This document shows, in pieces, positions 1 to 11,932 of a stretch of 64,000 bases of DNA (positions within the stretch are counted from its first letter, which is position 1; each line of letters starts with the position of its first letter). The stretch comes from Budorcas taxicolor (taxonomy: Eukaryota > Chordata > Mammalia > Artiodactyla > Bovidae): assembly GCF_023091745.1 (NCBI RefSeq), contig NC_068921.1, positions 11,116,001 through 11,180,000 of the forward strand, read 5' to 3'. Under the pieces are notes generated by a model that saw only the letters and a program-made list of their open reading frames with translations, searched no databases and had not been told where the DNA came from. The translations under genes and the position numbers were made by a program.

Positions 1-346
1 ACTCTTGAGAGTCCCTTGGACTGCAAGGAGATCCAACCAGTCCATTCTGAAGGAGATCAGCCCTGGGATTTCTTTGGAAGGAATGATGCTAAAGCTGAAG
101 CTCCAGTACTTTGGCCACCTCATGCGAACAGTTGACTCATTGGAGAAGACTCTGATGCTGGGAGGGATTGGGGGCAGGAGGAGAAGGGGACAACAGAGGA
201 TGAGATGGCTGGATGGCATCACGGACTCGATGGATGTGAGTCTGAGTGAACTCCAGGAGTTGGTGATGGACAGGGAGGCCTGGCGTGCTGCGATTCATGG
301 GGTGGCAAAGAGTCGGACACGACTGAGCGACTGAACTGAACTGAAC
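1..346 (+). mobile_element. BovB (RTE LINE) 3' end, cut by window start
   Basis: This is the 3' terminal part of a ruminant BovB retrotransposon. It ends in the family's characteristic repeated CTGAA units. Nearly the same sequence recurs at 10550-10895 and 18030-18379. The 109-codon open frame inside it is RTE-derived and not a host gene. Low divergence from the other copies suggests a young subfamily. Confidence 0.9.
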
Positions 347-470
347 CTTCTCCTGTCGATGGTTCTTCAGCAGGCAGTTGCAGTTCTGGAGTTGCGGCGT
401 AAGATGGAGGAGTAGAAGGACGTGCGCTCATCTCCTGTGAGAACCCCAAAACTACAACTTGCTGCTGGTT
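347..470. mobile_element. Ruminant L1 5'-end fragments, head to head
   Basis: Positions 399-462 resemble the start of ruminant L1 on the + strand, including TAAGATGGAGGAGTAGAAGG. Positions 349-389, read on the - strand, resemble the next part of the same L1 region and pair imperfectly with 434-470. The L1 assignment is from memory of the family, so confidence is moderate. Confidence 0.45.
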
Positions 471-1909
471 TTCCTTCATTAACAGCAATCTGCTGATGTT
501 GTGACTACCTACCTCTTACTGCAAGCTTCTGTATAACCCACCCTACCCCCACGCCCTCCCCGACGCCCTCGCCTCTCCAGAACAGTTCCCTCGGCGTCAC
601 TGGAAAAGCTGTCTCCCAGGCTTGAAGTCCTAAAATTTCCCACCAAACAAAACGTAACTCTCAACTTTTAGGCTTTGGCTATTTTTTTAAGTCAACAGTC
701 CCTATTCCAGGAAAGGGAGAGGAGGCTCAGGATTGATTCCAATTAAGGGTCTACCTCTTGGTGGGCTAAAGATACAAACCAGAGGGTCTGCCCTGACAGA
801 GGAAACAAAATAAGCCAGATTTCTTAAAAAACGTGAGTCTGAGGTCTGTGATTGTAGCTGCTACATATTAGTGTGTTTGTTACTTGTTCATTAATATCCA
901 GTAGAGTCACATTTTACTTGAGGGTTAAGTTCCAAAGTTGGCCAATGAAGTGAAAATCAAATATATTCACAAGCACCCTTGAAAATTTTCTTGATTTACT
1001 CCTAACAATACAGTACTGTGTCATTATTCAGTATATTCAAAGCAGCCAGCTTTTCTTGCAGCTTTGAAACAGATTGCTGGTTTGTATTTTCCAATCAAGC
1101 ACCAAATATAGTAACTGGCTTTTGTTTAGAAGTATGTTGTGCCAAAAAAAAATTTTTAAGTGTTTTATTCTCAAATGCTCAAATCACACACATGTTATGA
1201 TTCGATCATACAAGAGAACAAAGGGAAAGTCGGAGCCAAGACCATCCCTTCGTAAGTCAGGCTGAGCTTTTGAGTGCAGTGGAAGGAGACTCTCACCCAT
1301 AACTTGTCACTTTCTGCTCCTCGAAGAACATAACACAGAAGTCACTTGCCATGCGCATTTTGTGGTCTGTTTTACCTTTAAAGCTAACTTACTTAGTGGT
1401 GGGACCTGAGTGAGAAGAACATTCTGGAAACTCTCTGTCAGTGGCAACTTCACCCCAACCTTGAGGCAAGATTTGGTATTTCTTCACATTCACCAAAAGA
1501 CCCTCCCACTCCAAAGCATTAGTCAGACATGTTTTCCAGAAGGTTCTGCAAGTGACTCACAGAGAGTTTATATCCTGCAGTGCACAGCTTCGTGCCGAAA
1601 GTCCCCACTCAGCATCCTTCTCCGGCTTCGCTGCCCATCTGATAGCTGCTGGGTCTCCTTTCTCTCACCACCATCCTCCCCCGACCAGGATTCTGCCTTC
1701 CGAGCCCCTGCCTCCTTCCTTTCCCCTTCCCCTGTTCCTCTGTCTCTCCAGCTTTTGTATACACATTTCATCCATTCCAACTTACTTCCTCTCAGTCATC
1801 AACCCATTCAGCAAAAAATTGCCTCTACCTGCCTGAATCCACGCTCTTAAAAGGTAAAGGATGAACAACAAGATCGGTTATATTCAGTTTCCCTTGATTA
1901 AACCATAAT
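471..1909. other. Intergenic, nothing recognised
   Basis: Mixed-composition DNA with a pyrimidine-rich patch near 1620-1760. Open frames here are short, unrelated to known families and without splice context. I see no gene or clear repeat. Confidence 0.5.
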
Positions 1910-2025
1910 GGAAAAGAATATTTTAAAAAAGAATATATATGTGTGTAACTGAATCACTTTGCTATACAGCAGAAATTAATACAACGCTGTAAATTAACTC
2001 TACTTCAATTTTCTAAAAAGGTAAA
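1910..2025 (+). mobile_element. L1 3' UTR end
   Basis: Matches the typical artiodactyl L1 terminus: an ACTGAATCACTTTGCTATAC segment, then AAATTAATACAACGCTGTAA and a run approaching a poly-A end. It is 5' truncated to about 115 bp. Confidence 0.7.
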
Positions 2026-2149
2026 AGATAATATATAACCATTCCCCCAACCCCCGCATTACATGTCTATTCCACATTAGCTAGTATGAATACAACCTGG
2101 ATTTAGCTCACTACCTTATCAGCTACCACTTCTTAATGAACTAAATATG

Positions 2150-2290
2150 CCAGCTACTTCATATGTGTTATCCCAGTGACTTCCTAACAGTAACTCTGGG
2201 AATGTGATCCAAGTCACAGATGTGGAAACTAAGGGTCCTCGAGAGGAAAGTCATATTCCAAGTCATAGAGCTTAGCCTCAAGTCCCTAGG
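2150..2290 (+). mobile_element. MIR SINE remnant
   Basis: Degenerate MIR-like order: a T-rich stretch, then a cagatgtggaaactaaggg-like core and a run resembling the usual 'aagtcacagagct' end. Ancient and diverged. Confidence 0.5.
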
Positions 2291-5289
2291 TTTATTCACT
2301 GCACTACACTGCCTTCAGCCCAAAGAGAGTAAAACTTCTTTATCACCTGCACTTCCCTTTCATATCACAGTTGTTCAGGCAGTCAAACTTTCGGGTGAGC
2401 ATCCTGGAGGGGCCATCAACTCAGGGTCCAGCCTCATCCCCCGGATCATGGTGCCCAAGAAAAGAAAGATAACAAAATCAGTTGGCTAGTTGATCTAACC
2501 TCTTCTCCCGACATTCCCCTTAGGAGAGGCCATGTGACACAATTCTGACCAATGACATGTGATGGAGGTCTTTGGGTGGGGTTTCTGGGGGACCTCTTCA
2601 AAAGGAACAGGCCGGCTGACCTTTCCCTCTTCCAGCCTGAAACCTAGATGCCACGTCTGGAGGTGCACCAGCCGCCTTGTGCTCGCAGAGACAAAAGTAG
2701 CCACTAAGATGATGTGGTGGGAAGACTTAAAGAACCCCGACAACGCCATCTGGGCTGTGGATCACCTAGCCTGGTCAGCTTTTTATGGGAGAAACATGAA
2801 CTTCTTATTTGCTGAAGCCACTGTTAACGAGGTTTTTTGTACCTTGCAGTCAAATGCATTCGTAACTAATCCAGTCATTTCCTGTGATGCTTGACAGTTA
2901 ACAAGCCAGAGGACAGACCTGAATAACACACACTAGCCGAGGACTGACCACTGGGCTGCCCCACTCAAGCATACCCCAGGAGATTCCTCCTCTGATTTAA
3001 AACCATCAGAACTGTCCTACTTGGGACCATCAAATCAAAATGCATCAAAGTTATACAGGCTCTGCCTTCATGGAGTATGGAATTAAAAGGATTAAAAGAA
3101 TCATATGCTCATGGGGAAAGTTCTTTTCGTATTTCCATAAATTTTGTTTCTAATGGCCTGCTCCCCCGGGTAGATGGTGTCTCTCGCTGGTCTCAGGAGG
3201 GCGCCTGATGCACTGTGAGTTCTAAATAGCAGAGTTAAGGTCGGAAAGGGAAATTCTGCTGTGTCATTTTCAAAACCACTAAGTGGGTTCCCTAATGACT
3301 CTGGGCTAGGAGTTTTGAACATCTGAAAACCAACGGAGACACCAAGTCTGCCGAAAAGAACCCAGCAGGTTGGCCGCCTGGCAGCCACTCTGCGCCTTGC
3401 GTTGAATGTCACTTAATAACCATGACACCAGCGAGTGGTGGGCTTTGCTGTATTCATGCTGGCATCAAAGGGCATTGAAGAGCCCTTGGCCTTTCTGGGC
3501 ACCGCTGCCGCTCAGAAACCAAGCTCAGATATCTCAGGACAGGCTGCACTACATTGAGGCTTATACATTCCAAAAATTTTGACATTAACCCCTATTTACA
3601 AAATTTGTTCACAGCATACGGCCGAGAACCTTTTTAGTAAATCACTTGCGATAGGCTGTCTGGCCCCAAATAAAAGATGTTTGCCAATTTCTTGGTAAGG
3701 CAGAAGAAGAGCTCTTTATCAAAAGCATATTAGCATATTTTGCCTCATTAATAACTATACTGCAGCATTAATTTGCCTAATTATCGCATTTGGAATTCAA
3801 CATGGTATCTAATTAATTCAAAACTCAAAAAACAAATCCAGAATTATAAAGCACGCCGGCAGTCTGGTGCTTTTGTAGTCCTTCTTTCCTGTGTGTGTGT
3901 GTTTGTGAGTGTGTGTGTGCCCGTGTGTTTACTCACTGAAATTCTTTATTCCATTCCATGTAATAAAAATTCACTATTTTAATAAAATGGTTTTTTCCTA
4001 ATGAGGTGATTCTCTACTAAGCTTAGCAGTTTTGTTTCCTAAGTTACCTTCAGCTCTCTTGCTCTTATATATATATTACATCTATTTGCTTTCTTCTTCA
4101 TAAGCCTCTCTGAAGGTTTTCAAAAATATGTACTTCAAGAGCAAAAAGATCAGGACTTTTTGGTTTAAGGAACTGTGTCAATGCCTTTCTTTACCCGTCA
4201 ATGCCTTTAGCACTAAGTAAACTAACCGTATTTGTCCGCATTTTCTCCTCCATGGAAAGTCCTCCTAACCAGATTCCAGGAGCCCAGAGTAAACATTAGT
4301 CAACACAAATCAAAAATAAAAATCAGAGCCTATCGGCAGAGGCTTCCTGACAGGTTTGAGTTTGTTAAAAATAAAACTGCACACAACTTTAGTTCAGGGC
4401 TCAAAACGACAGCTTTAGACTCAACAACAATATCCTCTCCATTCACCCATGGGCTTCTTACTTCCCACAAGAATATCTGATTGCAACAATAGACCATATG
4501 CTGCCACTGTAGTGGAAAGATACAGAGAAGACTTAGACCTACATGACGTTATAGGGGAAAAATAGTTGTTTAAGTAAATGCTTTCTCCACTAGGCTGGCT
4601 TTGAGGCTATTTTTAGAGCAGAGTTAAAGTCGTGGCTAAGAACAGTCAGGTCAGGTCAATGCACTAGGGAAATTCAGATTTTAAAAGGTGCTGGTAACCA
4701 CCCAATGGGAAATGCAACTCTGGCAATCTAAGTCTTAAAATGTGGAGCCTGCCTTCTTCAGGTAATTCATTCTAGCTCAAAGAGCAGATATTTATAGATT
4801 ATGAGGCATCTCCTGCTATAGGTCAGATTCCCACCAACAATAGTCTACTTCACTTGGCAGATAATTGCCTATACGAATGCATATTTCAAATACTCCTAAA
4901 TGAAAAGAAAACTCCAGGGTTTTTGTTCTGCTGTAGCATCCTGGGGACCAAAAACAATCCAAATCCAGCAGCTCAACCCATGAATATCAGCAACGAGCAA
5001 GGAAAAAAGGTAATTGCTCTGTCGTTGAGTTTTTCCCTCTGGTATGTCTAACGTCAACATCCCCTAATCCTTGAGGTCACTGGCACAATGAACAACCTTA
5101 AAATCAGACTAACGAACTTTCACCTTGCCTGATCCTTTGGTAGAAGGAGGACCTCTCAAGGTCTTGATATCTTATTTTACTATCTCAGGATCAGGAATAA
5201 ATCACAAATTTTTCAATACGAAAAAACAAAGGCCACCATAAATTGTTTCCTAAGTCTATGAGTTTCCTTCTATTTTGTAAGTTCATTTG
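2291..5289. other. Intergenic, mostly unassigned; (GT)n at 3888-3930
   Basis: No gene or clear interspersed repeat recognised. A short imperfect (GT)n microsatellite lies near 3888-3930 and a short (TA)n near 4066-4078. The longest open frames (about 110 codons) have no recognisable domain. Confidence 0.5.
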
Positions 5290-5548
5290 CTGGGGGGACA
5301 GGATAGTTAGGGACTTAGGGAAGGTCATGTACACACTGCTATATGTAAAATGGATAACCAACAAAGACCTATTGTATAGCACCTGCAACTCTGCTCAGTG
5401 TTATGTGCCAGCGTAACACAGCCTGGATGGGAGGGGGCTTGGGGGAGAATGGATACAAGTATATGTATGGCTGAGTCCCTTCGCTGTTCACCTGAAACCA
5501 TCACAACACTTTTTAATCAGCTATACCCCAACATAAAATGCTTTTGGC
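5290..5548 (+). mobile_element. L1 3' UTR end
   Basis: Matches the artiodactyl L1 3' UTR: GTACACACTGCTATATGTAA, then AAATGGATAACCAACAAAGA, and a terminal 'ctataccccaacataaaatg'-type end. Confidence 0.75.
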
Positions 5549-5661
5549 ATTCAAAGGAAAGACAAAGGGCTCGGGAAAACAGAAGTCAATAAATCTTCAA
5601 CAGAAGAATGAATCCATTTCAAACCAAGCTATGAAATAACCCCACAGTCAACCCTGCCCTG

Positions 5662-5885
5662 GGGCTTCCCAGGTGCGCTAGTGGTAAAGAATCTGCCTGT
5701 CAGTGCAGGAGACATAAAAGCTGTGGGTTCGATCTCTGGGTCAGGAAGATCCCCTGGAGGAGGTCATGGCAACCCAGTCCAGTATTCTTGCCTGGGAAAT
5801 CCCATGGACAGAGGAGCCTAGTGGGCTACAGTCCATAGAATTCCAAAGAGTCGGACACGACTGAAGCAAATTAGCATGCCGGCAC
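5662..5885 (+). mobile_element. Bov-tA SINE
   Basis: Full-length tRNA-derived ruminant SINE. It has a 5' GGGCTTCCCAGGTGCGCTAG start, a degenerate tRNA-like B box (GGTTCGATCTC) and a 3' BovB-like GAGTCGGACACGACTGA end. The tRNA part is not a working tRNA gene. Confidence 0.93.
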
Positions 5886-7124
5886 ACACACCACACTGTC
5901 TTGTCCCAGAACCAGAATACTGATCCTCTGAGCTCTGCCAGTGCAGCGCCTGGGTCTGCCCTCCACCAGACACAGCTTGAGCCAGCAGCCTCACCCCGAT
6001 GACAGACACAGGCTCCTGCTAAATCACCAGTCAAAGGAGGGGAAAGGCATTAATGTTTCTCTCGTGCTTCTCTGAAAATAGGCCTGAGTCCACATCGTAA
6101 AGCTGCCATGCCATCAGGAAAGATTTACTGTTTATTCAGGAGACACCGAGGCCCTGAATAACAGGGGTCCGAGGTTAAACAGCATAAGCAAGGATCTGTG
6201 AAAGACACACACCGCACCCCTGCATGTTCATATCTGTGAGCCCAGGGCAGCATGGACTGGGCTTCCCAAACCTCAAAAAATTTGCAAGGAAATAAAAAAT
6301 AAAGCCCAAAGCATTTTTTTAATCCTTCATGCTCGATAAAGGCTCTGCAGACATAAAATCCCTCATTTAAACGGCTTCAGTTTAAATATAAAATGTCTTT
6401 TATAGGAAAAAGATTTTATGACCATTAAATGCTCGCTATATTCCAACAAAGGAGGAAACTGACCTTGATTCCGAGTCCCCTGGCTTTTCCCCACTTTTAT
6501 TATCCTTACTGTTACTTACTGAACATACTTTCATTATTTCCTCTCCTTTTTAGGGCAACAATCGTTTCCCCTAGAAGGTTAGAAAATGTGCGTTGTTTTC
6601 TCAAGACAATCCAACAGACAGTTTCGCAAAGAAGCATTAATAAAAGAATAGAGCTGAGACTCCGGAGACCAAAGAAACTCACTCTTGGAGAATCAGAATG
6701 GAAACTGGCTTTTTCAGGTCTTACAGACTCAATTTGAAGGGGAAAGGGGAAATTCAAAGAGCAAATAGTATGGCAAAAGGAAGATGAAAGACAAAGAAAT
6801 AGCCCTTCCAGAAGTTATAAATAAGAAATAACTAGGGAAAAAACAAGAGACAAAAATCATCTCCCTCCTGGTAGAAACCCATTAATGGGTGCCCAGCAAA
6901 ACATTAAGTGTGATGTCACCGAAGTAACTCAGTGTACCTGTATCCATCAAGGTCTGGGAAGGTAACAAGTGGCACACTCAGGATGAGCAATCCAACTGTC
7001 TTCATTCAGGGGCTAATGTACAATAGCGTGGGCAGTGTTTAGGAAAACACAGCCGACTGTGTAGTTGCCAAGGCCAGTGACCTAGTGTTACCAACCTCTA
7101 AGCCCAAGGGGAGGGAGCGGGTAT
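5886..7124. other. Intergenic, nothing recognised
   Basis: AT-rich DNA without a recognisable gene or repeat. The overlapping open frames at 6429-6757 run on opposite strands and show no known domain. Confidence 0.45.
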
Positions 7125-7748
7125 GGAAATCCAGAAAATGCTGCATGAAATCAGTCAGACAAAGACAAACACTGTGATATCACATTTATGTAGAATCTTT
7201 AAAATACAATAAATTAGTGAATATAGCAAAAAAGAAGCAGACTCCACAGATATAGAGAACAAACTAGTGGTTACCAGTCGGGTGATCAAAGGGGAGGGGC
7301 GATACAGGGGAAGGGAAGTAAGAAGCACAAACTATTAGCTATAAAAGAAATTACAATGGGCTTCCCAGTGGTGCTATCAGTAAAGAACCTGCCTGCCAAT
7401 GCAGGAGACGTCAAAGACGCAGGTTCGATCCCTGGGTGGGGGAGATCCCCTGGAGGAGACAATGGCAGCCCCCTCCAGTATTCTTGCCTGGAGAATCCCA
7501 CGCACAGAGGAGCCTGGAGGGCTACCGTCCATAGGGTCGCAAAGAGTCGAACACGACTGAGCACACATACGTAAAGCTACAATAAGTAAAATAAAATAAG
7601 CTATAAGGATATATTGTACAACACATACAGCTAATGTTTTATAATAACTATAAATGAAGCATAATCTTTAAAAATTGCAAACAGCTATCTTGTACACCTG
7701 TAACTTATATGATACTGTAAGCAACTATATTTTAATCAAAAAAAGGGG
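7125..7748 (+). mobile_element. L1 3' UTR, split by a Bov-tA
   Basis: L1 3' UTR sequence (TGCATGAAATCAGTCAGACA... and GGATATATTGTACAACACAT... ending in an ATTTTAATC run) lies on both sides of the SINE at 7358-7570. The two halves are co-linear, so the SINE inserted into a pre-existing L1. Confidence 0.8.
7358..7570 (+). mobile_element. Bov-tA SINE nested in L1
   Basis: Complete Bov-tA with GGGCTTCCCAGTGGTGCTAT start, B-box-like GGTTCGATCCC and GTCGAACACGACTGAGCA end. The flanking L1 halves are co-linear. I could not define a clean target-site duplication. Confidence 0.93.
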
Positions 7749-8194
7749 GGGACTGCATGGAAAGAGTCATCTGGCAGGAGCTGTGGCCTTTAGTAGAGAA
7801 CTCAGTGGAGAGAAAACTGGGGAAACCAACTCCCCAGTCTCATTTCTCACCCGTGTACCGCCCAGTGCCCTCTTTGCATCTCATGTCAGCCAAACCCAAC
7901 TGTCAGCCAAAGAGCAGGGCACCCATCGGGGCAGTGCAGACAGGTCAGTCCACCAGGTCACAGAGCAGAGAGGAGGAGGGTGAAGGGAGGGGCTGGGGAC
8001 ACACAGAGGCCATCAGCGCACCCTGGCCAAGAGTTCAAACCAACAGGAAGAAAGGGAAAACTCAGTCAGACCAAAAACCAAAAACTTACTCATGGCAAGC
8101 TTGGTGAATTCACACAAACCTATGATATTTGGCAGACCTAGATTCAAATAATGCCCAGCCTTGTCAAAACCTGTATGTTGCTAAAAATCTTACG

Positions 8195-8283
8195 CACTGA
8201 GCCTCAGTTTCTACTCCCAGAAAACGGGGATAATACCACACAGCTCTGTGATGAATCATATGGCCGCAAAGCCAAATATTTAA
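8195..8283 (-). mobile_element. MIR SINE remnant
   Basis: Contains a GCCTCAGTTTCTACTCCCAG stretch followed by an 'aacggggataatacc'-type segment, the usual MIR core in reverse orientation. Confidence 0.6.
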
Positions 8284-8284
8284 T

Positions 8285-8505
8285 GCATGCTAAGTCGCTT
8301 CAGTCTTGTCCAACTCTTGGTGGCCCCATGTACTGTGGCCCGCCAGGCTCCTCTGTCCATGGGATTCTCCAGGCAAGAATACTGGAGTGGGTTGCCTGCG
8401 CCCTCCTCCAGGGGATCTTCCCGACCCAGGGGTCGAACTCACGTCTTTCTACGTCTACCTGCATTGGCAGATGGGTTCTTTGCCACTAGTGCTACCTGGA
8501 AAGCC
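8285..8505 (-). mobile_element. Bov-tA SINE
   Basis: Reverse-strand Bov-tA: begins with AAGTCGCTTCAGTCTTGTCC and ends in a CTACCTGGAAAGCC 5' terminus. It lies directly next to a MIR remnant. Confidence 0.92.
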
Positions 8506-8589
8506 ACAAACTCTCAACAAACACTGGTTCCTCCCCGCTCCCTTCTTCCCTGTCTACAAAGACTGTTTTTTTCCTTTTTCCTTCTTCTT

Positions 8590-8815
8590 TTAAAAAACTT
8601 ATTTATTTAAATACATTTATTTATTTATTTAATTGGAAGATAATTACTTTACCAGTGTTTTGATGGCTTTTGCCATCCATCAGTATGAATCAGCCATAGG
8701 TGTACATGTGTCCCCTCCACCCTGACCCCCCTCCCACCTCCCTCCTCTCCCCATCCCTCCTGGCTGTCACAGAGCACCGGCTTTGGGGGCCCTGCTTCAT
8801 ACCAAAATGCACACT
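8590..8815 (-). mobile_element. L1-BT-type 3' end
   Basis: Reverse-strand ruminant L1 3' terminus: an A/T-rich tail (TTTATTTATTTAATTGGAAG), then the gene-3' UTR segment with TGAATCAGCCATAGGTGTAC and a C-rich block. Confidence 0.75.
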
Positions 8816-8861
8816 GTTTATCTGTTTTACATATGGTAATGCATATGTTTCAATGTGATTC

Positions 8862-8933
8862 TTTTTTTTTTAATTGAAGTATAATTGCTTTATAATGTTG
8901 TGTTAGTTTCTGCTGTACAACAAAGTGAATCAG

Positions 8934-8968
<35 letters not shown>

Positions 8969-9035
8969 CATATCCCCTCCCTATTGAGCCTTTCCCCTCC
9001 CCCCCATCCCCTCCCCCACCCCACCCCCAGGTCAT
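8862..9035 (-). mobile_element. L1 3' end carrying a (GT)n tract
   Basis: A second reverse-strand L1 3' end: TTTAATTGAAGTATAATTGC, then TTAGTTTCTGCTGTACAACA. It contains a pure (TG)n microsatellite at about 8934-8966 and a C-rich block to about 9030. Confidence 0.7.
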
Positions 9036-9039
9036 CAAA

Positions 9040-9215
9040 TGAGGTATCACCTCACACCTGTCAGGGTGGCCTTCTCAAAAGATCTACAAACAATAAATGC
9101 TGGGAAGGGTGTGGAGCAAAGAGAATCCTCTTGCACTGTCGGTGGGAATGTAAACTGATACAGCCACAACCTCGAACAACATGGAGATTCCTTAAGAAAT
9201 TAAAACTAGGGTCTT
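9040..9215 (+). mobile_element. L1 ORF2 C-terminal remnant
   Basis: In the + strand the translation contains NKCWEGCGAKRILLHCRWEC and WRFLKKLKL, the conserved C-terminal end of mammalian L1 ORF2. It is a fragment. The 221-codon frame that spans it is a chance fusion of microsatellite, L1 and flank. Confidence 0.75.
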
Positions 9216-10007
9216 TTTTAGGTACAAAGCCTGTTTCTTTTTTGTCTGCTGAGAGATTCACCATCTCCTTCCTCAGGCCCACCCCCCGCCAGCACAAGGA
9301 TTGCCCAGCACTCTCGTTTCCACGAGACACAGAAAAGAAACTTTACAGCTCTTCTGCACTAAAATGTAATAACTTTCTCCACACGGCTGCACAAAGGATT
9401 TCTCTGGGAACAAGGGACCAAGTTTCACAGTTGCATAAATATAAACTAAAGGAGAAATCCATCTTCGAGTCTGCAGGCACAGTCAACAATCCCATTTTTC
9501 AAGAGTCTCAAGGTCATTCTTCACTCTGTGTTCTTTCGGCTGGGCTTTAAAGTTAAGCTAGTTTAATAATTCATGACATCATGCCCATTAAAATATGGGT
9601 ATTTGCTACCAAAGGAAACAGCTTTTCTTTTTTTCCCCTTTCACGGTGGAAGAGGCCCAGACAAGCCCCCGCATAGGACAGCAGCGACGTTCCGCAGCTC
9701 TAACTGATGAAGTTTCGGAGACAGGCTTGCGATTTCGTCTGCTGCTGCACAGAACCCGTCTCATCATGAAAAGCCAGCGCCATATGCCAGAGGAGACAGG
9801 TTAAGCCTCTTAAATGTTCCTGACAACAATGAGCTTTCATTTGGAAAAAGTAAACATCTGCCTCATGGGGAAATAATCCACACAACAATGGAGATGGTTA
9901 TTTGTTTGTTTGATTTATTGTGACCACAAGCGGGGCTGGGGAGTTTCAGATGGCCATGATAAATCCAAAGACAGAGAATTTCCCAAGCCTTTGAAAAAAC
10001 ATTTTGA
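9216..10007. other. Intergenic, nothing recognised
   Basis: No gene or clear repeat recognised. Opposite-strand open frames at 9595-9888 have no known domain. Confidence 0.4.
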
Positions 10008-11240
10008 AACTTTTTTTTAATTGGAACGTGGTTGATTTACGTTGTTGTGTTAGTTTCTGCTGTGCGGCAGTGACTCAGTTATACACATACCCATATCCAC
10101 TCTTTTTCGGATGCTTTTCCCCTATCAATAACCTCAGATATGCAGATGACACCACCCTTATGGCAGAAAGCAAAGAGGAACTAAAAAGCCTCTTGATGAA
10201 AGTGAAAGAGGAAAGTGAAAAAGTTGGCTTAAAGGTCAACATTCAGAAAATGAGGATCATGGCATCCGGTCCCATCACTTCATGGAAATAGATGGGGAAA
10301 CAGCGTCAGACTTTATTTTTGGGGGCTCCAAAATCAAGAGACACTTAAATTAAAAGACGCTTCCTCCTTGGAAGAAAAGTTATGACCAACCTAGATAGCA
10401 TATTCAAAAGCAGAGACATTACTTTGCTGACTAAGGTCCAACTAGTCAAGGCTATGGTTTTTCCTGTGGTCATGTATGGATGTGAGAGTTGGACTGTGAT
10501 GAAGGCTGAGCGCCGAAGAACTGATGCTTTTGAACTGTGGTGTTGGAGAAGACTCTTGAGAGTCCCTTGGACTGCAAGGAGATCCAACCAGTCCATTCTG
10601 AAGGAGATTAGCCCTGGGATTTCTTTGGAAGGAATGATGCTAAAGCTGAAACTCCAGTACTTTGGCCACCTCATGCGAAGAGTTGACTCATTGGAAAAGT
10701 CTCTGATGCTGGGAGGGATTGGAGGCAGGAGGAGAAGGGGACGACAGAGGATGAGATGGCAGGATGGCATCATGGACTCGATGGACATGAGTGTGAGTGA
10801 ACTCCGGGAGTTGGTGATGGACAGGGAGGCCTGGCGTGCTGCGATTCATGGGGTCGCAAAGAGTCGGACACGACTGAGCGACTGAACTGAACCAAACTGA
10901 TAGGCCATTACAGAATGTTAGGTAGGGTTCCCAGTATCCAATAGGTCCCTATTAGTTCTCTATTTTATGCATAGGAGTGTATATATGTCAGCCCCAGTCT
11001 CCCAATTCCCCCCTGGTAACCATAAGTTTGTTTCCTACATCTGTGACTCTCTTTCTGTCTTGTAGAAAAGTTCATTTGTACTATTTTTTTAATTCCACAT
11101 ATAAATGGCAACACATGATGTTTGTCTTTCTTTTGTCACTCAGCCAGAAAAAAAGAACAAACTAATGCCATTTGCGGTCACGTGGATGCACCTAGAGATT
11201 GTCGTACTGAGTGACGTTAGTCAGACTGTGAAACTTTCTT
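10008..11240 (-). mobile_element. L1 3' UTR, split by a BovB
   Basis: Reverse-strand L1 3' UTR at 10008-10126 (TTAGTTTCTGCTGTGCGGCA) resumes at about 10899-11240 (AGGCCATTACAGAATGTTAG, then ACTTACATCTGTGACTC-like text and an ATCTAGAGATT-like end). The BovB copy at 10127-10898 interrupts it. Confidence 0.7.
10127..10898 (+). mobile_element. 5'-truncated BovB nested in L1
   Basis: Starts in the reverse-transcriptase domain: the translation has YADDTTLMAESKEELKSLLM, which includes the catalytic YADD box. It runs through the C-terminal region to the CTGAACTGAAC-type 3' end. The frame breaks after about 95 codons, so it is not active. I found no convincing target duplication. Confidence 0.9.
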
Positions 11241-11317
11241 TTAAAGACATCAAAGGGGAACGTGGCCTGCTACAAATAATTACAGGGAGGAGCTCTTTAT
11301 TTCAAAGATTAGGAAAG

Positions 11318-11480
11318 AGAAGACCAGAATTCAGTCCTGGGCTCTGCCACTGCTAGTTATGAATCTTGGGCAAATATATTTAACTTCTTGGGGCCACACG
11401 TTCCACATCTCTAAATGAGGGTCAAAATGAAATACATTTCACTAAGTCTAAAAGCTATTATGAGACACCAGTGATTTATG
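11318..11480 (-). mobile_element. MIR SINE
   Basis: Shows GGGCTCTGCCACTGCTAGTT, then 'atcttgggcaaatatatttaac' and 'acatctctaaatgag', the standard MIR order. Confidence 0.7.
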
Positions 11481-11932
11481 ACTTTAGAAGGACTTTGTAA
11501 ACTGTACAGCAAAGCAAATGTTAAGGTGGTGGTTGGTATTAAACAGACAAAAGGGGCATTTGGCTCTACACGTTTAGAAGTCAAAAGACAGAAGATTTAT
11601 TGCCTACATGGAGAAAAGGAGTTCCCTCTTATTTATGCATCTTCCCTGGAAATGGCTGCAGCCCCCATCTTACCTTAATGTGACTGCATTTACAGCTGAA
11701 CTCACCACTTGACTGTCACCTGGGAAAAGCCAGCCCACAGTTATCACTGGTGTACCTGGAAAAAAGGAAAGATGATAATCATTATTATCCATCCCTATGG
11801 TTTTCAAAGTCCTTTTAGACATTTTTTTTAATGTGACAGTTTTTAAAACTATAACCATGTATATTTAACCTTATACAAAACTGAGAATATTGAGACTCTG
11901 AAAGACTAGATCGCATGTAATTATGAAAGACA
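11481..11932. other. Intergenic, nothing recognised
   Basis: No gene or repeat recognised between the MIR and the long BovB. Confidence 0.4.

Noticed and set aside
5662..5885. tRNA gene suggested by the A/B-box-like start of Bov-tA copies
   Set aside because: The tRNA-like part is a SINE head with no intact cloverleaf; the same holds for all Bov-tA and CHR copies.
8885..9550. 221-codon open frame with Cys-Val repeats
   Set aside because: Chance fusion of a (TG)n microsatellite, an L1 ORF2 end and flank.
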